Shown here: positions 34,657 through 45,500 of the stretch, in pieces
Layout: the number at the start of each line of letters is the position of its first letter
How positions within the stretch are numbered: the stretch's first letter is position 1
Assembly (NCBI GenBank): GCA_022797215.1
Contig: JAAWKD010000014.1
Span: forward strand, 1 to 51,559
DNA length: 51,559 bases
From: Clostridia bacterium
Lineage (GTDB): Bacteria > Bacillota > Clostridia > TANB77 > CAG-508
Direction of reading: 5' to 3'
Notes under the pieces: generated by a model
Databases searched by the model: none
Told to the model about the DNA's origin: nothing
Seen by the model: the letters and a program-made list of their open reading frames with translations, nothing else
Translations under genes and position numbers: made by a program

Positions 34657-34680
34657 AGCAATTTCCTAGAATATAAAAAA
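34657..34680. repeat. 24-bp inverted repeat, right copy
   Basis: Exact reverse complement of 33261-33284, starting 42 bases after the glucosaminidase stop codon. Confidence 0.7.
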
Positions 34681-34783
34681 AATATGGTTTTCTTCTTGCT
34701 ATTTTAAACAGTTTATTGTATGATATATGCTAGTAGAAAAATAGGAATATTATGGAATAAAATAAGGAAGGGGCAATTGATTT

Positions 34784-35191
34784 ATGAAAAAAATAATTGC
34801 ATTTGTATTCATCATTTTAGCAATTTTTGGAACAGTAACTGTATATGCTACTAATACAAACAATAATACTTTAACTGCAGAAACTGCTAGTAGTAATTTA
34901 GTAGAGTTAAAAGATAAGGCATGGAAAGCATTAGAAGATTATCAAGCAGCTTATGGAAATGAAACTTATGGTTTAGTTGCATATTTTTTAAATATTGTAA
35001 GAATATATAGTATTCCTTTTGGATTTGTAGGAATCGTTATAGCGGCAATTTATCGTTATGTTATCGGTATTAGAAAGTTAGACGTTCAAGATAAAGGTTT
35101 TGGAGTTTTAGTTGCCATTATAACTGTAATGGTGATATGCCAAGTGTTACCACTGATTTTTGCAATCGTTGTTAGAGGGTGGAGGGGTTAA
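34784..35191 (+). CDS. Small exported membrane protein (pilin/VirB2-like topology)
   Basis: A 135-residue protein with a signal peptide (about 1-22), a 45-residue external helix-rich part, then two membrane helices (about 66-88 and 104-130) separated by a basic loop 'YRYVIGIRKLD'. Topology resembles TrbC/VirB2 pilins and similar small membrane proteins, but similarity is only architectural. The stop falls five bases before the next gene's ATG, so the two are an operon. Confidence 0.55.
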   Translation: MKKIIAFVFIILAIFGTVTVYATNTNNNTLTAETASSNLVELKDKAWKALEDYQAAYGNETYGLVAYFLNIVRIYSIPFGFVGIVIAAIYRYVIGIRKLDVQDKGFGVLVAIITVMVICQVLPLIFAIVVRGWRG

Positions 35192-35196
35192 AACGA

Positions 35197-37653
35197 ATGA
35201 AAGTATTATTTGCAGTCAATAATGAAAACATTTCTGAGTCAATTATCAAAAGATATCAACAAGATTACAAAGAAATTATCTCAGCTAAAAATGTCTATTA
35301 TTTTAATGCAATTGTAAAAGAGTTACAAAGAGATAAGAGTTATGATAGAATTGTCATAAGTGAAGATTTAGAACCGTTTTCAAATAATAACTATGATGCA
35401 ATTGATAAGTTTATATTTGAAAAAATGGATAATATTAGTGATGAGGCAACAAATCAATCAGGAAATGATATTCCAATTATTTTAATTTGCGCAGATAGAA
35501 GAGAAAAATCAGAACCACTACTTGTAAAATTATTTGGTATTGGTGTATATAACGCACTTTTAGGAAAAGATAGAAGTATTACAACTGTATGTGAATTATT
35601 AAATAGACCTCGTGGAAAAAAAGAAGCAAAATCTTATTATCGTATTGATTCTGATGATGTGGATTATAAGGTGGAAAACGAGGGTGATGTTAGTGAAACT
35701 GAAATTCAAAATATTTTAAATCACTATAAAAAGCTAGGAAAAAATGAAGAAAGATATGTAGAAAGTTTTGAGCATATTGCAAGTCAATATACAGATGCTC
35801 AATTAAGACTAATTGCTAAGTTTTTACCATTAAGTGTAAAAGCAGTATTAGAAGCCAACAGCCCTAAATATCAGGAAGTAGTTTCTTTTGGAACTGGAAG
35901 TGTAGCTCAAAAGTCGACTAAAGAAGCTAACTATGCAAAAAATGACAAAAAGGCTAAGAATGTTGCGCCAAAACGTGAAGAGCCAAAATTGGATTTTATA
36001 GAGAAAAATTTAAACCAAAATAAAATTACAGAGCCAGTAGTTATTCCATCTGCAGTTAATACATCTAATGTGAAAAAGATGGAAGAGCCAATTATTCCAA
36101 TGCCACAAGAGGAACCACAAGGAATTGATGATATTTTAGGTGGTATTTCCACACCAACACCTACTAAGCAACAAGTAGAAGCGCCTATTGTAGCAGGATT
36201 TGATGATTTAGAAGAAGCACCAATTATGCCACAAGAGACACCAGATGAAGCAACACAAGAAGTATTAACAGCACAACCAAAGAAAAGAGGAAGACCAAAA
36301 AAGGTACAAGAAGAACCAATACAAGGGGAAGAAGAAACAAAGAAACGTGGCAGAGGAAGACCTAAAAAAGTACAAGCAGAGGAAGAGTATGTTCAAACTT
36401 CAATAGATAATAATGCGACAAATGAAGCACCAGTAAATCTATTTGAGTTAGGCGAGGAAAATACAGAAAGTACATCACAAAGTAATAGTGGAAGCACTAC
36501 TTATTCAGATATGATTTTACCAGGTTTAGATGATGAAAATATGTATATGGTTCAAGAAGAGAAAACAATATCAACACAAGAACCAGTACAACAACCAATC
36601 AATAATATTCCAGAGATGGCAACCCCATATGATATACAACCAGCACAAGGACCAATAAGAAGTGAACAAAATTCTATGGCACAAACTGCCACTAGTTCAA
36701 TACCAAACTTCGGAACCGCAACAACTCAGGCTGTACAAAATACTGGAAAATACAATTTAAGTAATACAGACTTAAGTGGATTATTAACAAGAGACAAAAA
36801 AGTAGTAGCATTTGTAGGAACTTCTAAGAATGGAACCTCTTTCTTAGTAAATAATTTAGCAGAGATGTTATCACAAAAAGGTATTAGAACTGCTCTTTTA
36901 GACTTAACACAAAATAGAAATGCCTACTATATCTATACAGAAAATGAAGAAAATTTAAGACAAATTGCTTATAATGCAATGGCGAACTTAAGAAGAGGAG
37001 ATCCAAAAGGAATTCAGGTAAATAAGAATTTAACTGTATATACAACTCTTCCAGGAGAAAATGAGGACGTTAACGATTATGCCAATATCCTTGAAACATT
37101 AATTAAGAATTACTCTTTAGTATTATTAGATTGTGATTTTGAAACAAATTATGGATATTTTAAAGAAGCACAAGAGATTTATTTAGTACAAAGCTTAGAT
37201 GTATTGACTATACAGCCACTTACTGCATTTTTAAGAGATTTAAAGGCAAAGAATGTGCTAAACCCAGAAAAGATTAGAGTGGCACTTAATAAAATAGTAA
37301 AAGTAAGAAGTATTACAGATAAGATTATTATTGGTGGAATGGCATATTATAACGATCCAGCTATGTCGTTTATGACAGAGCTATTCAACAAAGATTTGGT
37401 ACCATATTGTACAATTCCATTTGAAGAACAAGCTTATTCTAGATATTTAGAAGGATTAATTAATTGCAAAATTAGTTTAAGTGGATATTCTAAAAACTTT
37501 ATGCAAGCAATTGGAAAATTAGCTAATATGGTATATCCTCTAATTGGAAATGGAGGACCTTCAACACCTGGAGGATATAATAATTACAATAGTAATGCAA
37601 GTAACTTTTCTAGTGGAATGAATGATACATTAGGTAGAATGAAAAATTATTAG
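35197..37653 (+). CDS. CpaE/MinD-like ATPase homologue with degenerate P-loop and two AT-hooks
   Basis: An 818-residue protein. ATG 35197, just after GGAGGGG, is preferred. Residues 1-130 resemble a receiver-like domain of CpaE. About 135-530 are low complexity (Glu, Pro, Gln, Asn) and contain two AT-hook motifs, KKRGRPKK and KKRGRGRPKK, near residues 365-395. The C-terminal 260 residues have a MinD/ParA-like fold, but the P-loop reads 'FVGTSKNGTSF' instead of KGGxGKT, lacking the invariant Lys. ATP binding is therefore doubtful. The end is Gly/Asn-rich. It may be a scaffold linking DNA or a secretion system to the small membrane proteins around it. Confidence 0.65.
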   Translation: MKVLFAVNNENISESIIKRYQQDYKEIISAKNVYYFNAIVKELQRDKSYDRIVISEDLEPFSNNNYDAIDKFIFEKMDNISDEATNQSGNDIPIILICADRREKSEPLLVKLFGIGVYNALLGKDRSITTVCELLNRPRGKKEAKSYYRIDSDDVDYKVENEGDVSETEIQNILNHYKKLGKNEERYVESFEHIASQYTDAQLRLIAKFLPLSVKAVLEANSPKYQEVVSFGTGSVAQKSTKEANYAKNDKKAKNVAPKREEPKLDFIEKNLNQNKITEPVVIPSAVNTSNVKKMEEPIIPMPQEEPQGIDDILGGISTPTPTKQQVEAPIVAGFDDLEEAPIMPQETPDEATQEVLTAQPKKRGRPKKVQEEPIQGEEETKKRGRGRPKKVQAEEEYVQTSIDNNATNEAPVNLFELGEENTESTSQSNSGSTTYSDMILPGLDDENMYMVQEEKTISTQEPVQQPINNIPEMATPYDIQPAQGPIRSEQNSMAQTATSSIPNFGTATTQAVQNTGKYNLSNTDLSGLLTRDKKVVAFVGTSKNGTSFLVNNLAEMLSQKGIRTALLDLTQNRNAYYIYTENEENLRQIAYNAMANLRRGDPKGIQVNKNLTVYTTLPGENEDVNDYANILETLIKNYSLVLLDCDFETNYGYFKEAQEIYLVQSLDVLTIQPLTAFLRDLKAKNVLNPEKIRVALNKIVKVRSITDKIIIGGMAYYNDPAMSFMTELFNKDLVPYCTIPFEEQAYSRYLEGLINCKISLSGYSKNFMQAIGKLANMVYPLIGNGGPSTPGGYNNYNSNASNFSSGMNDTLGRMKNY

Positions 37654-37670
37654 TAAAAAGAGGTGATTTT

Positions 37671-38798
37671 TTGATACTCGTAGTTATCCTATTATTAGTA
37701 CTAATTATTGGACTATTAATGGTATATAATATGTCTATACATAAGAAAATACAAAATTTTAATAACTTAAGTCAAAAGATAACAGGTTTAAATGTACTAC
37801 AAGACTTTATGAATACACTTAGCGAAGTTACCTCTGTTGACGAGAAAATTCAAAAAATCAATGATATTTTAATAGAAAGATATGAAATAAAGTATTCGAC
37901 CATTGTTATCTATAATGGAATAGATTATGTAGTAAAAGCATCTAATGTTGATCAAAAACATTGGGATACTCTACGTAATTTACAAGGAGAAGAAATTTTT
38001 CAAGAAAGCATTCAGACAGCAACTCCTAAATATGTAACAATAGAGAAAGAAGGAGAAAGATTACCATATCAAAAAATGGAATTTGGTAGAGCAAAATCTG
38101 CCATGTTCTATCCTTTATATATTGAAAATGTATATATTGGCTATTGGATTATTGAAGGTAGTAGACCACATGAGTTTGATAATATTGATACTACATTACT
38201 TGAGGTAGTAAAAAACAATATTGTTTCTGTTTTAAAAACAGTAGAAAATCAACAAGTAATAGAAAATATTGTTAGAGATGATTTATATAGTAGTTTGAAA
38301 TCTGCAGAATACTTGTATGGAGAAGGTAAAAAAGTAATTAATCAATATACTACTTCAACAGTATGCTTATTTAGAATTGCAAACTTAGAGGAAATTAACC
38401 AAAAGTGTAGTAGAGAAGCAGGAAATCAAATTATTATAGAAGTAAGTAGAATGGCAAAACAAAATTTAGCAGCAGAATATATTTTTGTAAGATATATGGG
38501 ACCTAAATTTGCTATTGTTTTTTCAGGAATTGATATGAATGCAGTAGCTGATTTTATGAAAGATTTGAAACAAAAATTAGAGTCTATTAGAATTAAATTA
38601 ATTAATGGAAAAGTATTAACAAACCAAATGTTAGAAGAAAACGAAATAAACGAAGAACAGATTGTAATGACACAACCTAAAATTAACATAGTAGTTTCTA
38701 CTTATTACAAAGGAACTGCATTAGAAAGTTTAACCAAGAAAATGGAGGAGTATTTAGATAATGCTCCCAAGAGTGAAAATACGATTAACTATTTATAG
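37671..38798 (+). CDS. Membrane-anchored GAF protein with degenerate GGDEF-like domain
   Basis: A 375-residue protein from a TTG start behind GAGGTG. One N-terminal helix (1-22), a coiled spacer, a GAF-like domain (about 40-195) and a C-terminal domain with diguanylate-cyclase layout. The '[14 protein letters not shown]' motif sits where GG(D/E)EF is expected, so cyclase activity is most likely lost. It probably senses a ligand and signals by binding rather than catalysis. It lies between the CpaE-like gene and ireB with short gaps, consistent with one operon. Confidence 0.65.
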   Translation: MILVVILLLVLIIGLLMVYNMSIHKKIQNFNNLSQKITGLNVLQDFMNTLSEVTSVDEKIQKINDILIERYEIKYSTIVIYNGIDYVVKASNVDQKHWDTLRNLQGEEIFQESIQTATPKYVTIEKEGERLPYQKMEFGRAKSAMFYPLYIENVYIGYWIIEGSRPHEFDNIDTTLLEVVKNNIVSVLKTVENQQVIENIVRDDLYSSLKSAEYLYGEGKKVINQYTTSTVCLFRIANLEEINQKCSREAGNQIIIEVSRMAKQNLAAEYIFVRYMGPKFAIVFSGIDMNAVADFMKDLKQKLESIRIKLINGKVLTNQMLEENEINEEQIVMTQPKINIVVSTYYKGTALESLTKKMEEYLDNAPKSENTINYL

Positions 38799-38809
38799 GA
38801 GGTAAAGTT

Positions 38810-39064
38810 ATGATATCTGATGAAACCGTTAATTTTAAAATAGAAAAAGATAAGAATATTAAAGCAAGAGAAATTTTAAAAGAGGTGTATAGTGCCTTAG
38901 AAGAAAAAGGATATAATCCAATTAATCAAATTGTGGGATATATTTTGTCAGGAGATCCAACCTATATTACTAGCCATAATGAAGCGAGAAATAAAATTAG
39001 ACAAGTAGAAAGAGATGAATTATTAGAAAAAATGGTGAAAAATTATATTGGATTAGATGACTAG
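38810..39064 (+). CDS. ireB: IreB family regulatory phosphoprotein
   Basis: An 84-residue protein with the full IreB pattern: '[12 protein letters not shown]' near the start, '[40 protein letters not shown]' and a C-terminal helix. Length is standard. IreB is a target of the PASTA Ser/Thr kinase IreK. Followed by ruvX and DUF1292, the usual Firmicutes gene order. Strong AGGAGG ribosome binding site. Confidence 0.93.
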   Translation: MISDETVNFKIEKDKNIKAREILKEVYSALEEKGYNPINQIVGYILSGDPTYITSHNEARNKIRQVERDELLEKMVKNYIGLDD

Positions 39065-39067
39065 GAA

Positions 39068-39502
39068 TTGGATGAAAAGATGAGAAAATTAGGAATTGAC
39101 TATGGAGATAGTCGAGTTGGAATAGCAATAACTGATGAATTAGGAATTACAGCCCAAGGATTAGAAACGATACATCATAGTGGAAATGATAAAATTGTAT
39201 TAAAAAGATTGGTAGAACTATTAGAACAATACAGTGTAGATACTTTCGTAGTAGGAATGCCTATTAATATGAATGGTACAAAAACTCAGAGAGTAGAAGT
39301 AACAAACAATTTTATTCATAAATTAAAATGTAGATTTCCTAAAATTCAAATAGAAACGATTGATGAAAGACTGACTACCGTGGCTGCTCATAAAACTATG
39401 AATTACTTAAATATTAATAAAAATAAGAAAAAGGAAATTGTAGATACGATATCAGCAGTATATATTTTAGAAACATACATGGGAAAGCAGAATAACAAAT
39501 AA
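39068..39502 (+). CDS. ruvX: Putative pre-16S rRNA nuclease / Holliday junction resolvase YqgF-RuvX
   Basis: A 144-residue YqgF/RuvX RNase H-fold protein. Motifs 'LGIDYGDSRVGIAITDELG' (first Asp), 'VVGMPINMNGT', 'IETIDERLTTVAAH' (Glu/Asp) and 'VDTISAVYILETYM' (last Asp) are all present. Either TTG 39068 or ATG 39080 could start translation; the family normally begins just before 'RKLGIDYG', favouring 39080. Essential 16S rRNA maturation is the accepted role. Three bases separate it from ireB. Confidence 0.92.
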   Translation: MDEKMRKLGIDYGDSRVGIAITDELGITAQGLETIHHSGNDKIVLKRLVELLEQYSVDTFVVGMPINMNGTKTQRVEVTNNFIHKLKCRFPKIQIETIDERLTTVAAHKTMNYLNINKNKKKEIVDTISAVYILETYMGKQNNK

Positions 39503-39647
39503 TTTCTTAGAATATAGAAAAATAAAAACAAAATCAATAAAAGAAAAAACAATAGTATAGTTTTAGAAAAATTTGAAATAATAATATTGATATTACTATT
39601 GTAGAAATACAATAAAGATATATTAAAATAAAAAACGAGAGGAGAAA

Positions 39648-39974
39648 ATGAAAATGAGTGAAGATGTAAAAAACAATCCAGAAAATCAAGGAGAGGAATT
39701 AGATAATGTATTAGTTCTTAATGATGAAGATGGAAATGAAGTTGAATTTGAATTTTTAGATTTAATTGAATATGAAGGAGAAGAATATGTTGTACTTCTA
39801 CCAGTGGAAGAGGAAGAAACAGAAGAACCTGGAGAAGTTGTCATTTTAAAATTAGAAGATACAGAATCAGAAGAAGAAGAATCTTATGTTAGTGTTGAGG
39901 ATGAAGAAGTGCTTAACAAAGTATTTGAGATGTTCAAAGAAAAATTTGAAGATGAATTTAATTTTGTCGACTAG
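39648..39974 (+). CDS. DUF1292 family acidic protein
   Basis: A 108-residue, extremely acidic protein with the DUF1292 core 'VLNDEDGNEVEFEFLDLIEYEGEEYVVLLP'. The C-terminal half is rich in Glu/Asp and ends 'FKEKFEDEFNFVD'. It completes the conserved ireB-ruvX-yrzB-type cluster. Function unknown. AGAGGAG ribosome binding site. Confidence 0.88.
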   Translation: MKMSEDVKNNPENQGEELDNVLVLNDEDGNEVEFEFLDLIEYEGEEYVVLLPVEEEETEEPGEVVILKLEDTESEEEESYVSVEDEEVLNKVFEMFKEKFEDEFNFVD

Positions 39975-39992
39975 AAAAAAGGGGGAAAACAA

Positions 39993-40466
39993 ATGAAAAA
40001 TTTGTCTAGCTGGTTAATTGCCATGTTTGCTTTTATGTTTTGGGCCTTTAGAGTTATGACAACAGTTATGTACTCTTTAGGTTCAGAATTTGTAGCAGTA
40101 CCAACAGATATGACTATGGAAATCGTACTATTATTTGTTACATTTATCTGTATTTGCTTTATTGCAAAGAGAAATTTAGTTTCAGCATGTATTTATTTAG
40201 TAGCACATGGGTTATATTATGGATATTACTTATATCAAAATATTATGAGTATTGTTAGTGGGACAGGTTCAATGGATAGCTATTTATCCCTTTTAATAGC
40301 TTTAGTTGGAGTGATTATTCCACTTGCAGCATTCTTTGATGTATTATTAGATAAGAATAGAAAAGCACATCCAGTAGATAAGCAAACAGACTGGTTTTAT
40401 AAGAACAAGGAGTTTGATAGAGAAGTGGATGAAAGAGCAGATAGAAACCAATATAGAACGATGTAA
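39993..40466 (+). CDS. Four-helix membrane protein, unknown function
   Basis: A 157-residue protein with predicted helices at about 5-28, 45-62, 66-85 and 98-120, then a charged C-terminal tail ('NRKAHPVDKQTDWFYKNKEFDREVDER'). Helix 1 is rich in Met and Phe. The gene lies 18 bases after the DUF1292 gene with GGGGGAA upstream. No family recognised; the tail is probably cytoplasmic. Confidence 0.6.
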   Translation: MKNLSSWLIAMFAFMFWAFRVMTTVMYSLGSEFVAVPTDMTMEIVLLFVTFICICFIAKRNLVSACIYLVAHGLYYGYYLYQNIMSIVSGTGSMDSYLSLLIALVGVIIPLAAFFDVLLDKNRKAHPVDKQTDWFYKNKEFDREVDERADRNQYRTM

Positions 40467-40496
40467 AATAAAATGAAATATATTTTACATAATGTG

Positions 40497-40525
40497 TTGA
40501 CTAAAGAAATACTTTGTGCTAAAAT
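40497..40525 (+). promoter_or_regulatory. Promoter of the cohesin/dockerin locus
   Basis: TTGACT at 40497-40502, a 17-base spacer, TAAAAT at 40520-40525. It precedes a 150-base leader containing the two-hairpin repeat. Confidence 0.6.
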
Positions 40526-40556
40526 AATAATTGTTATGTTTATACAAAAGCGATGT

Positions 40557-40676
40557 TAACAAATTCTAAAAAGCGTAGCTTTAAGAATTTGTAACAATCG
40601 CAATAACTATCTTCTATGTCAATTATGCAAATTGTTAAAACAATTTGTATAATTGACTAGAATATAGAGAAATACC
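40557..40676. repeat. Two-hairpin palindromic repeat, copy 2
   Basis: ACAAATTCTAAAAAGC / GCTTTAAGAATTTGT forms the first hairpin. The second is a long palindrome from TCTTCTATGTCAATTAT to ATAATTGACTAGAATAT. The layout matches 176-278. It lies between the promoter and the start codon of the cohesin gene and would be in its 5' leader. Confidence 0.55.
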
Positions 40677-40699
40677 AAAAAAAGGGAGAGATTTAATTT

Positions 40700-41653
40700 A
40701 TGAAAATCAAAAAAACCGTAACAGTTATTTTACTAATGATAATGACACTATTACAATTTAGTTTTGTAAGTGCGAATACGACACGTACTATGAATGTTAC
40801 ATTAAAATCAGCAAATGAGGTTGTAGATTTAAGTCAATTAACACCAGGAGCAACTTTTGAATTAGTAGTGCATATGGATAACTTCCAAAATATTGAAAAA
40901 GGAATACGCTATATGCAAGCACAATTAGAATATGACAAAACTATTTTAGAATATGCAGGAATTATAGCACAAAATGGATGGGAATTAAAAGACAATTCTT
41001 TCAATGAAGCAAATGGTAAATTCATTGTAGATAGTAATTCACCAGTTACAACAGCAGGAGATGCTTTCAAAATGGCTTTTAGAGTAAAAGCAAGTGTAGA
41101 AGAAGATGTATCAACTACAATTAAATTAAAAGGAATTGAAGCTAGTGGTGGTGATGGTCTTATTTTATCAAATGATGCAACAGTAGCCATTAATGTAGAA
41201 ATTCCAGAAGAACCAGATTTACCAGAATCAATTACTTCTACAAAATATGAAATTGCAAATGGAATGATTGCTAAAATAATTCCAGGAACAACTGTAAAAG
41301 ATTTTATGAAAAATGTAACTACAGAAAATGTAGACAATGATGCTATTATATTTATAAACCAAGCAGGAAACACTTTAAATGAAAATGATGTGATTGCAAC
41401 TGGTATGACAATAAAAGTAGGAAAAACTTTAGAATTTACTGCATCTGTACTTGGAGATGTTGACGGTGATGGACAAATCACAGTAAATGACTTAGCTAAA
41501 GTAAAATTACACTATATTGCAGATACTTCATTAACAGGTGCTTACTTAAAAGCAGCTGATGTTGATGGACAAATGGAAGATAATCAACCAGTTGGTGTAA
41601 ATGATATGGCAAGAATTAAATTAGTATTAATTAATTTATTTGAAATAAAATAA
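40700..41653 (+). CDS. Secreted cohesin-dockerin protein
   Basis: A 317-residue protein with a signal peptide (about 1-25). A cohesin-like domain follows (about 28-165), recognisable by 'FELVVHMDNFQNIEKGIRYMQAQLEYD' and 'ILEYAGIIAQNGWELKDNSFNEANGKFIV'. A spacer of about 70 residues precedes a C-terminal type-I dockerin (about 250-317). The dockerin has two duplicated calcium-binding segments, 'GDVDGDGQITVNDLAKVKLHYI' (full) and 'ADVDGQMEDNQPVGVNDMARIKLVLI', the second diverged with an insertion. Carrying both modules, it can bridge an anchored cohesin and a dockerin-bearing enzyme: an adaptor scaffoldin. Confidence 0.85.
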   Translation: MKIKKTVTVILLMIMTLLQFSFVSANTTRTMNVTLKSANEVVDLSQLTPGATFELVVHMDNFQNIEKGIRYMQAQLEYDKTILEYAGIIAQNGWELKDNSFNEANGKFIVDSNSPVTTAGDAFKMAFRVKASVEEDVSTTIKLKGIEASGGDGLILSNDATVAINVEIPEEPDLPESITSTKYEIANGMIAKIIPGTTVKDFMKNVTTENVDNDAIIFINQAGNTLNENDVIATGMTIKVGKTLEFTASVLGDVDGDGQITVNDLAKVKLHYIADTSLTGAYLKAADVDGQMEDNQPVGVNDMARIKLVLINLFEIK

Positions 41654-41696
41654 GAAATGTAGTACAATAAGATAAAAAGTTAAAAGGAGAAGTACA

Positions 41697-42389
41697 ATGA
41701 AAAAAGTATTAAGTTTAGTATTATTATTTTTAATGATGATGAGTATGATGGGAACTGTAAATGCAGCATTTGCTTGTAAAGTTAGTATGCAAATGGAGAA
41801 AACAGAATTCAAGAAGGGCGACGAATTTACAGTAGATATTAATATTTCCGATATTCAATCTGAAAGAGGAGTTATTTCTTTAGGAGCTACTTTAGAATAT
41901 GATAAAGATAGCTTGACATTGGTAAAAATGGAAGGACAAAATGGTTGGGAAAGTCCATCAGCAGGCTCTTCTTATAATGAAGCTAATGGAAAAATTGCTA
42001 TCACTAGAAATGGACTTGGAAAAAATGATGAAACTATATTTAAAATTACTTTTAAAGTAAAAGAAGAAGCTAAGAAAAATCTTCTTGTAACATTAAAGAA
42101 TATTTCATTAGCAGATGGAACTTCTCCATTAAGTGTAGAAAAAGTATATAAAAATATTACCATACAAGAAGGAACAAATAATCCAGTTCCGAATCCAACA
42201 CCAGATGATGATGGGAATACTTTACCAGTTATTCCTAATACGAATAACACAGTAACTAATGATACTGCTCCAGATAAAAAATTACCACAAACAGGAGTAA
42301 GTAATATCATTTTAGTAGTTGGAATTGTAGCAACATTAACTGTTGCAGTAGTATGTTTTGTAAAAATGCGTGATTTAAATAAAAAATAA
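41697..42389 (+). CDS. Sortase-anchored cohesin protein (anchoring scaffoldin)
   Basis: A 230-residue protein with signal peptide (about 1-22), a single cohesin-like domain (about 25-160, 'SERGVISLGATLEYDKDSLTLVKMEGQNGWESP'), a Pro/Asn/Thr linker and a perfect cell-wall sorting signal: LPQTG, hydrophobic helix 'IILVVGIVATLTVAVVCFV' and basic tail. Sortase would attach it covalently to peptidoglycan, displaying the cohesin to dockerins. It lies 44 bases after the cohesin-dockerin gene, so probably the same operon. AAGGAGAA ribosome binding site; a terminator follows. Confidence 0.88.
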   Translation: MKKVLSLVLLFLMMMSMMGTVNAAFACKVSMQMEKTEFKKGDEFTVDINISDIQSERGVISLGATLEYDKDSLTLVKMEGQNGWESPSAGSSYNEANGKIAITRNGLGKNDETIFKITFKVKEEAKKNLLVTLKNISLADGTSPLSVEKVYKNITIQEGTNNPVPNPTPDDDGNTLPVIPNTNNTVTNDTAPDKKLPQTGVSNIILVVGIVATLTVAVVCFVKMRDLNKK

Positions 42390-42397
42390 ATATAGAG

Positions 42398-42433
42398 AAA
42401 AATGGATAGTTAGGGAAGCTATCCATTTTTTTG
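42398..42433 (+). terminator. Terminator of the cohesin operon
   Basis: Stem AAAAATGGATAG / CTATCCATTTTTTT with a nine-base loop. Confidence 0.85.
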
Positions 42434-42566
42434 TGTTTGAAATTTTATAGATAATATTTCTAAGAAATGATAAAATTTTATGGAAAATGTTTACATAAAA
42501 TAGAAAAAGTGGTATAATAGTATTATATAGGTGAAAAAATAAAAAAGGAAAAGAAAGGGATTATTT

Positions 42567-45500
42567 ATGTTAAGAAAAAATGTAGAAAACGAAAAAAGTT
42601 CAATCAAGTTTTTGGCAAAAACATTGATATGCTTCTTCGTATTTTTTATGTTATTTTTTATAATTCAAGGAAATGGAACTTTAGCGACTACAGCTAAAAT
42701 TGCTGAAGATCCAAACAAAGGAGAATATTTACGTTTATCAGATGAACTATCAGAAGATAGTATCCCATATCGTAAGGAATCTCATGCAGGATGGGGAACT
42801 ATTAAAGTAAATCAAGATCTAAATGGAAATAAGCTAGCAATAAAAATTGAGAATGCATTTTATCAATTTGATTATGGTATTTTAGCACATGCATCATCAG
42901 AAGTATATTATGACGTTAGTGAATATAGCGAAAAATATCCATATTTAACATTATATGTAGGTATGAACCAAACTTCAAGCGCAGGTAATGGTGTTAAAGT
43001 ATATATTTATACATCTGATAAAGATCAATTTTATCCAAGTGGTGCACAACACTGGACACTAAAAAATACTGAGACAGCAGATAGAGTAGTTATGCCAGGA
43101 CAAAATGCAGTATTTGAAAAAATAGATATTAGAGGAGCAAAATATATAAGACTTCAAGCATATGATAATGGAAGTAACGGAAATGATCATATTGCATATG
43201 TAGAGCCAATGCTTATTACAGAGAACTATAAAGAAGATGCAGGTAGTGATATTAACATCAAAACAGTAGCAGAATATGATGCAATATTAAAAAGCAAAGA
43301 ATTAGCTGAGATTACATCAGGAGAATATGAATTAACATTATTACAAAGAGAATTAGTAAATAAAGTAGGAGAATATGCTTTAAAAAGATATTTGAAAGAA
43401 AGTGATGATAATCAAGAAACACTTACATGGTTAATGAATGATGTAGACACATTACGTCTTTATATATCAGGAGGAGAACCAAATGGAGCAAGTTATTTTA
43501 ATTCTTTAACACAACTTACTAGACTATTGAAAGCATATAAAAGTGACTTTGATGATAAAACCTCAATATCAGATGCAGGTATCAAACTTTTAGAGAAAAA
43601 AGGTTTAAATTGGGATACAACTAAGGGAAGTTTATATAAAAGAATGGCAATAACACTTTCATTAACACATTCAGCAAGAGTAAATTTATGGATGCAAGCT
43701 TCAGAACACAATTTATCAGATGCAGTAGATCGTTATAAAATTTATAAAGATTTATATAATAATGGACAATTCAAAGCTACTGATGCAGTCAATATAACAC
43801 CATGGTTTGAAACTTTTAGTATTGAAGAAATGAGATGGATTTTAGGTACAAATATTGATGATGAAGAAATTGTATGGTTAAATGAATATACTCAATCAAA
43901 AATAGATAAAAATCCAGGAAGTGCATGGGGATTATTAACTCCACACTCTTATATGGCTTATGTATGGCCTAACTATTCAAATCCAGTTTATTATGATGAG
44001 GCTAACAAAGATTACTTTAACGAGTTATTTGCAGTAGAAAAGAAAAATGCAGATGGAACAGTTACAAAAAAAGGTTTATTTGATTATATACCTTATAGAA
44101 ATGGTACACCATATACCTACAAATTATGGATGAACTTTAGAAATAAATTTGGTACTGGTGCAGTTTGTGGTGGTATATCAAAATCAGGACATTGTATCCG
44201 TGGGGTGCATGCAATACCATCAGCAGTTATTGGTCAACCAGGGCACGCAGCAATTCTTTACTATACCCAAAATGCAGAAGGAAAAGGATATTGGGGAATT
44301 GATAATGACGTATCTGGATGGAACTACTCAGAAAAAGGTGAAAGAATGCCTTTAGGATGGGGAAATGATAGAACTTATGTAAGGGGTTACAATGTGCCAT
44401 ATGTTATATTAGCCCAAGAAGCATTAAATGATTATGAAAATTTGGAAAAAGCAGAAAAACTTGTAAAATTGGCAGATGTTTATAAAGATGACAAAGCAAA
44501 ACAAGAACAAATTTACAGAGAAGCAATTAAAGTTCAATCTATTAACTTAGATGCATGGGCAGGACTTGCTAAATTATATGTAAATGATGAAACTAAAACA
44601 GAGGAAGATTATTACAACTTAGAAAAGGAAATGATGGAAGCTTTAAAATATTTCCCATTCCCAATGTATAATTTATCAAACTATATTAAAACAAAAATAA
44701 CAAGTGTTGAATATTCTTTTAAATTTACAGTATTACAAGCAAAAATATTAAATGAAGCAAAAGATTATAAAGGTTCAGCAGTATTACAACCAAATTTAAC
44801 AAGAGGATTTGCAGCACATTTATTAGGTCAAATAGATACTAGTTTAGCAAGTTTCTCATTTGATGGAGAAGATGCAGGAAAAATTGTATTATCAAGTCGT
44901 TTTGATGGAAATGGTGTTCGTTGGGACTACAGTTTAGATGGAAAACAGACTTGGAATGAAGTTGCATTTGATGCACAAGAAGAACACAAGTTGCAATTAA
45001 CAACAAAAGAGTTAAATGATATTACAGCTGAAAATGATATTTATGTTCATATTGTTGGGGCAAATTATAGTGAGGAAAATTTATACAAAATTGACATTTT
45101 TGAATCAGCAGGTTTACCAAGTACTTTATATGCAAATGATTTAGAAAATAAATTAATTGCATCAGTACCTAGTATGCAATGGAAATATAGAGAGGAAGAT
45201 GACTGGACTTTCTATAGTGATGAAGAACCAGATTTAACAGGCAATAAAACAGTTATTGTTAGAATGGGAAGAACGGGAACATATTTGGAAAGTAAAACAA
45301 GTACAACTTATGAATTTACAACAAACATTGAGCAAAATGCTAGAAAATATATTCCAATTGAGCATTTATCTATTCATGGTGTTTCAACAGAAGCAACCTC
45401 AAATGGAGGTGCAGCAGTAAATGGTATTGATGGAAATATGAACACAAGATATCACTCAGCATGGAATGGTAGCGATACACAAAGATATATTATTGTAAAG

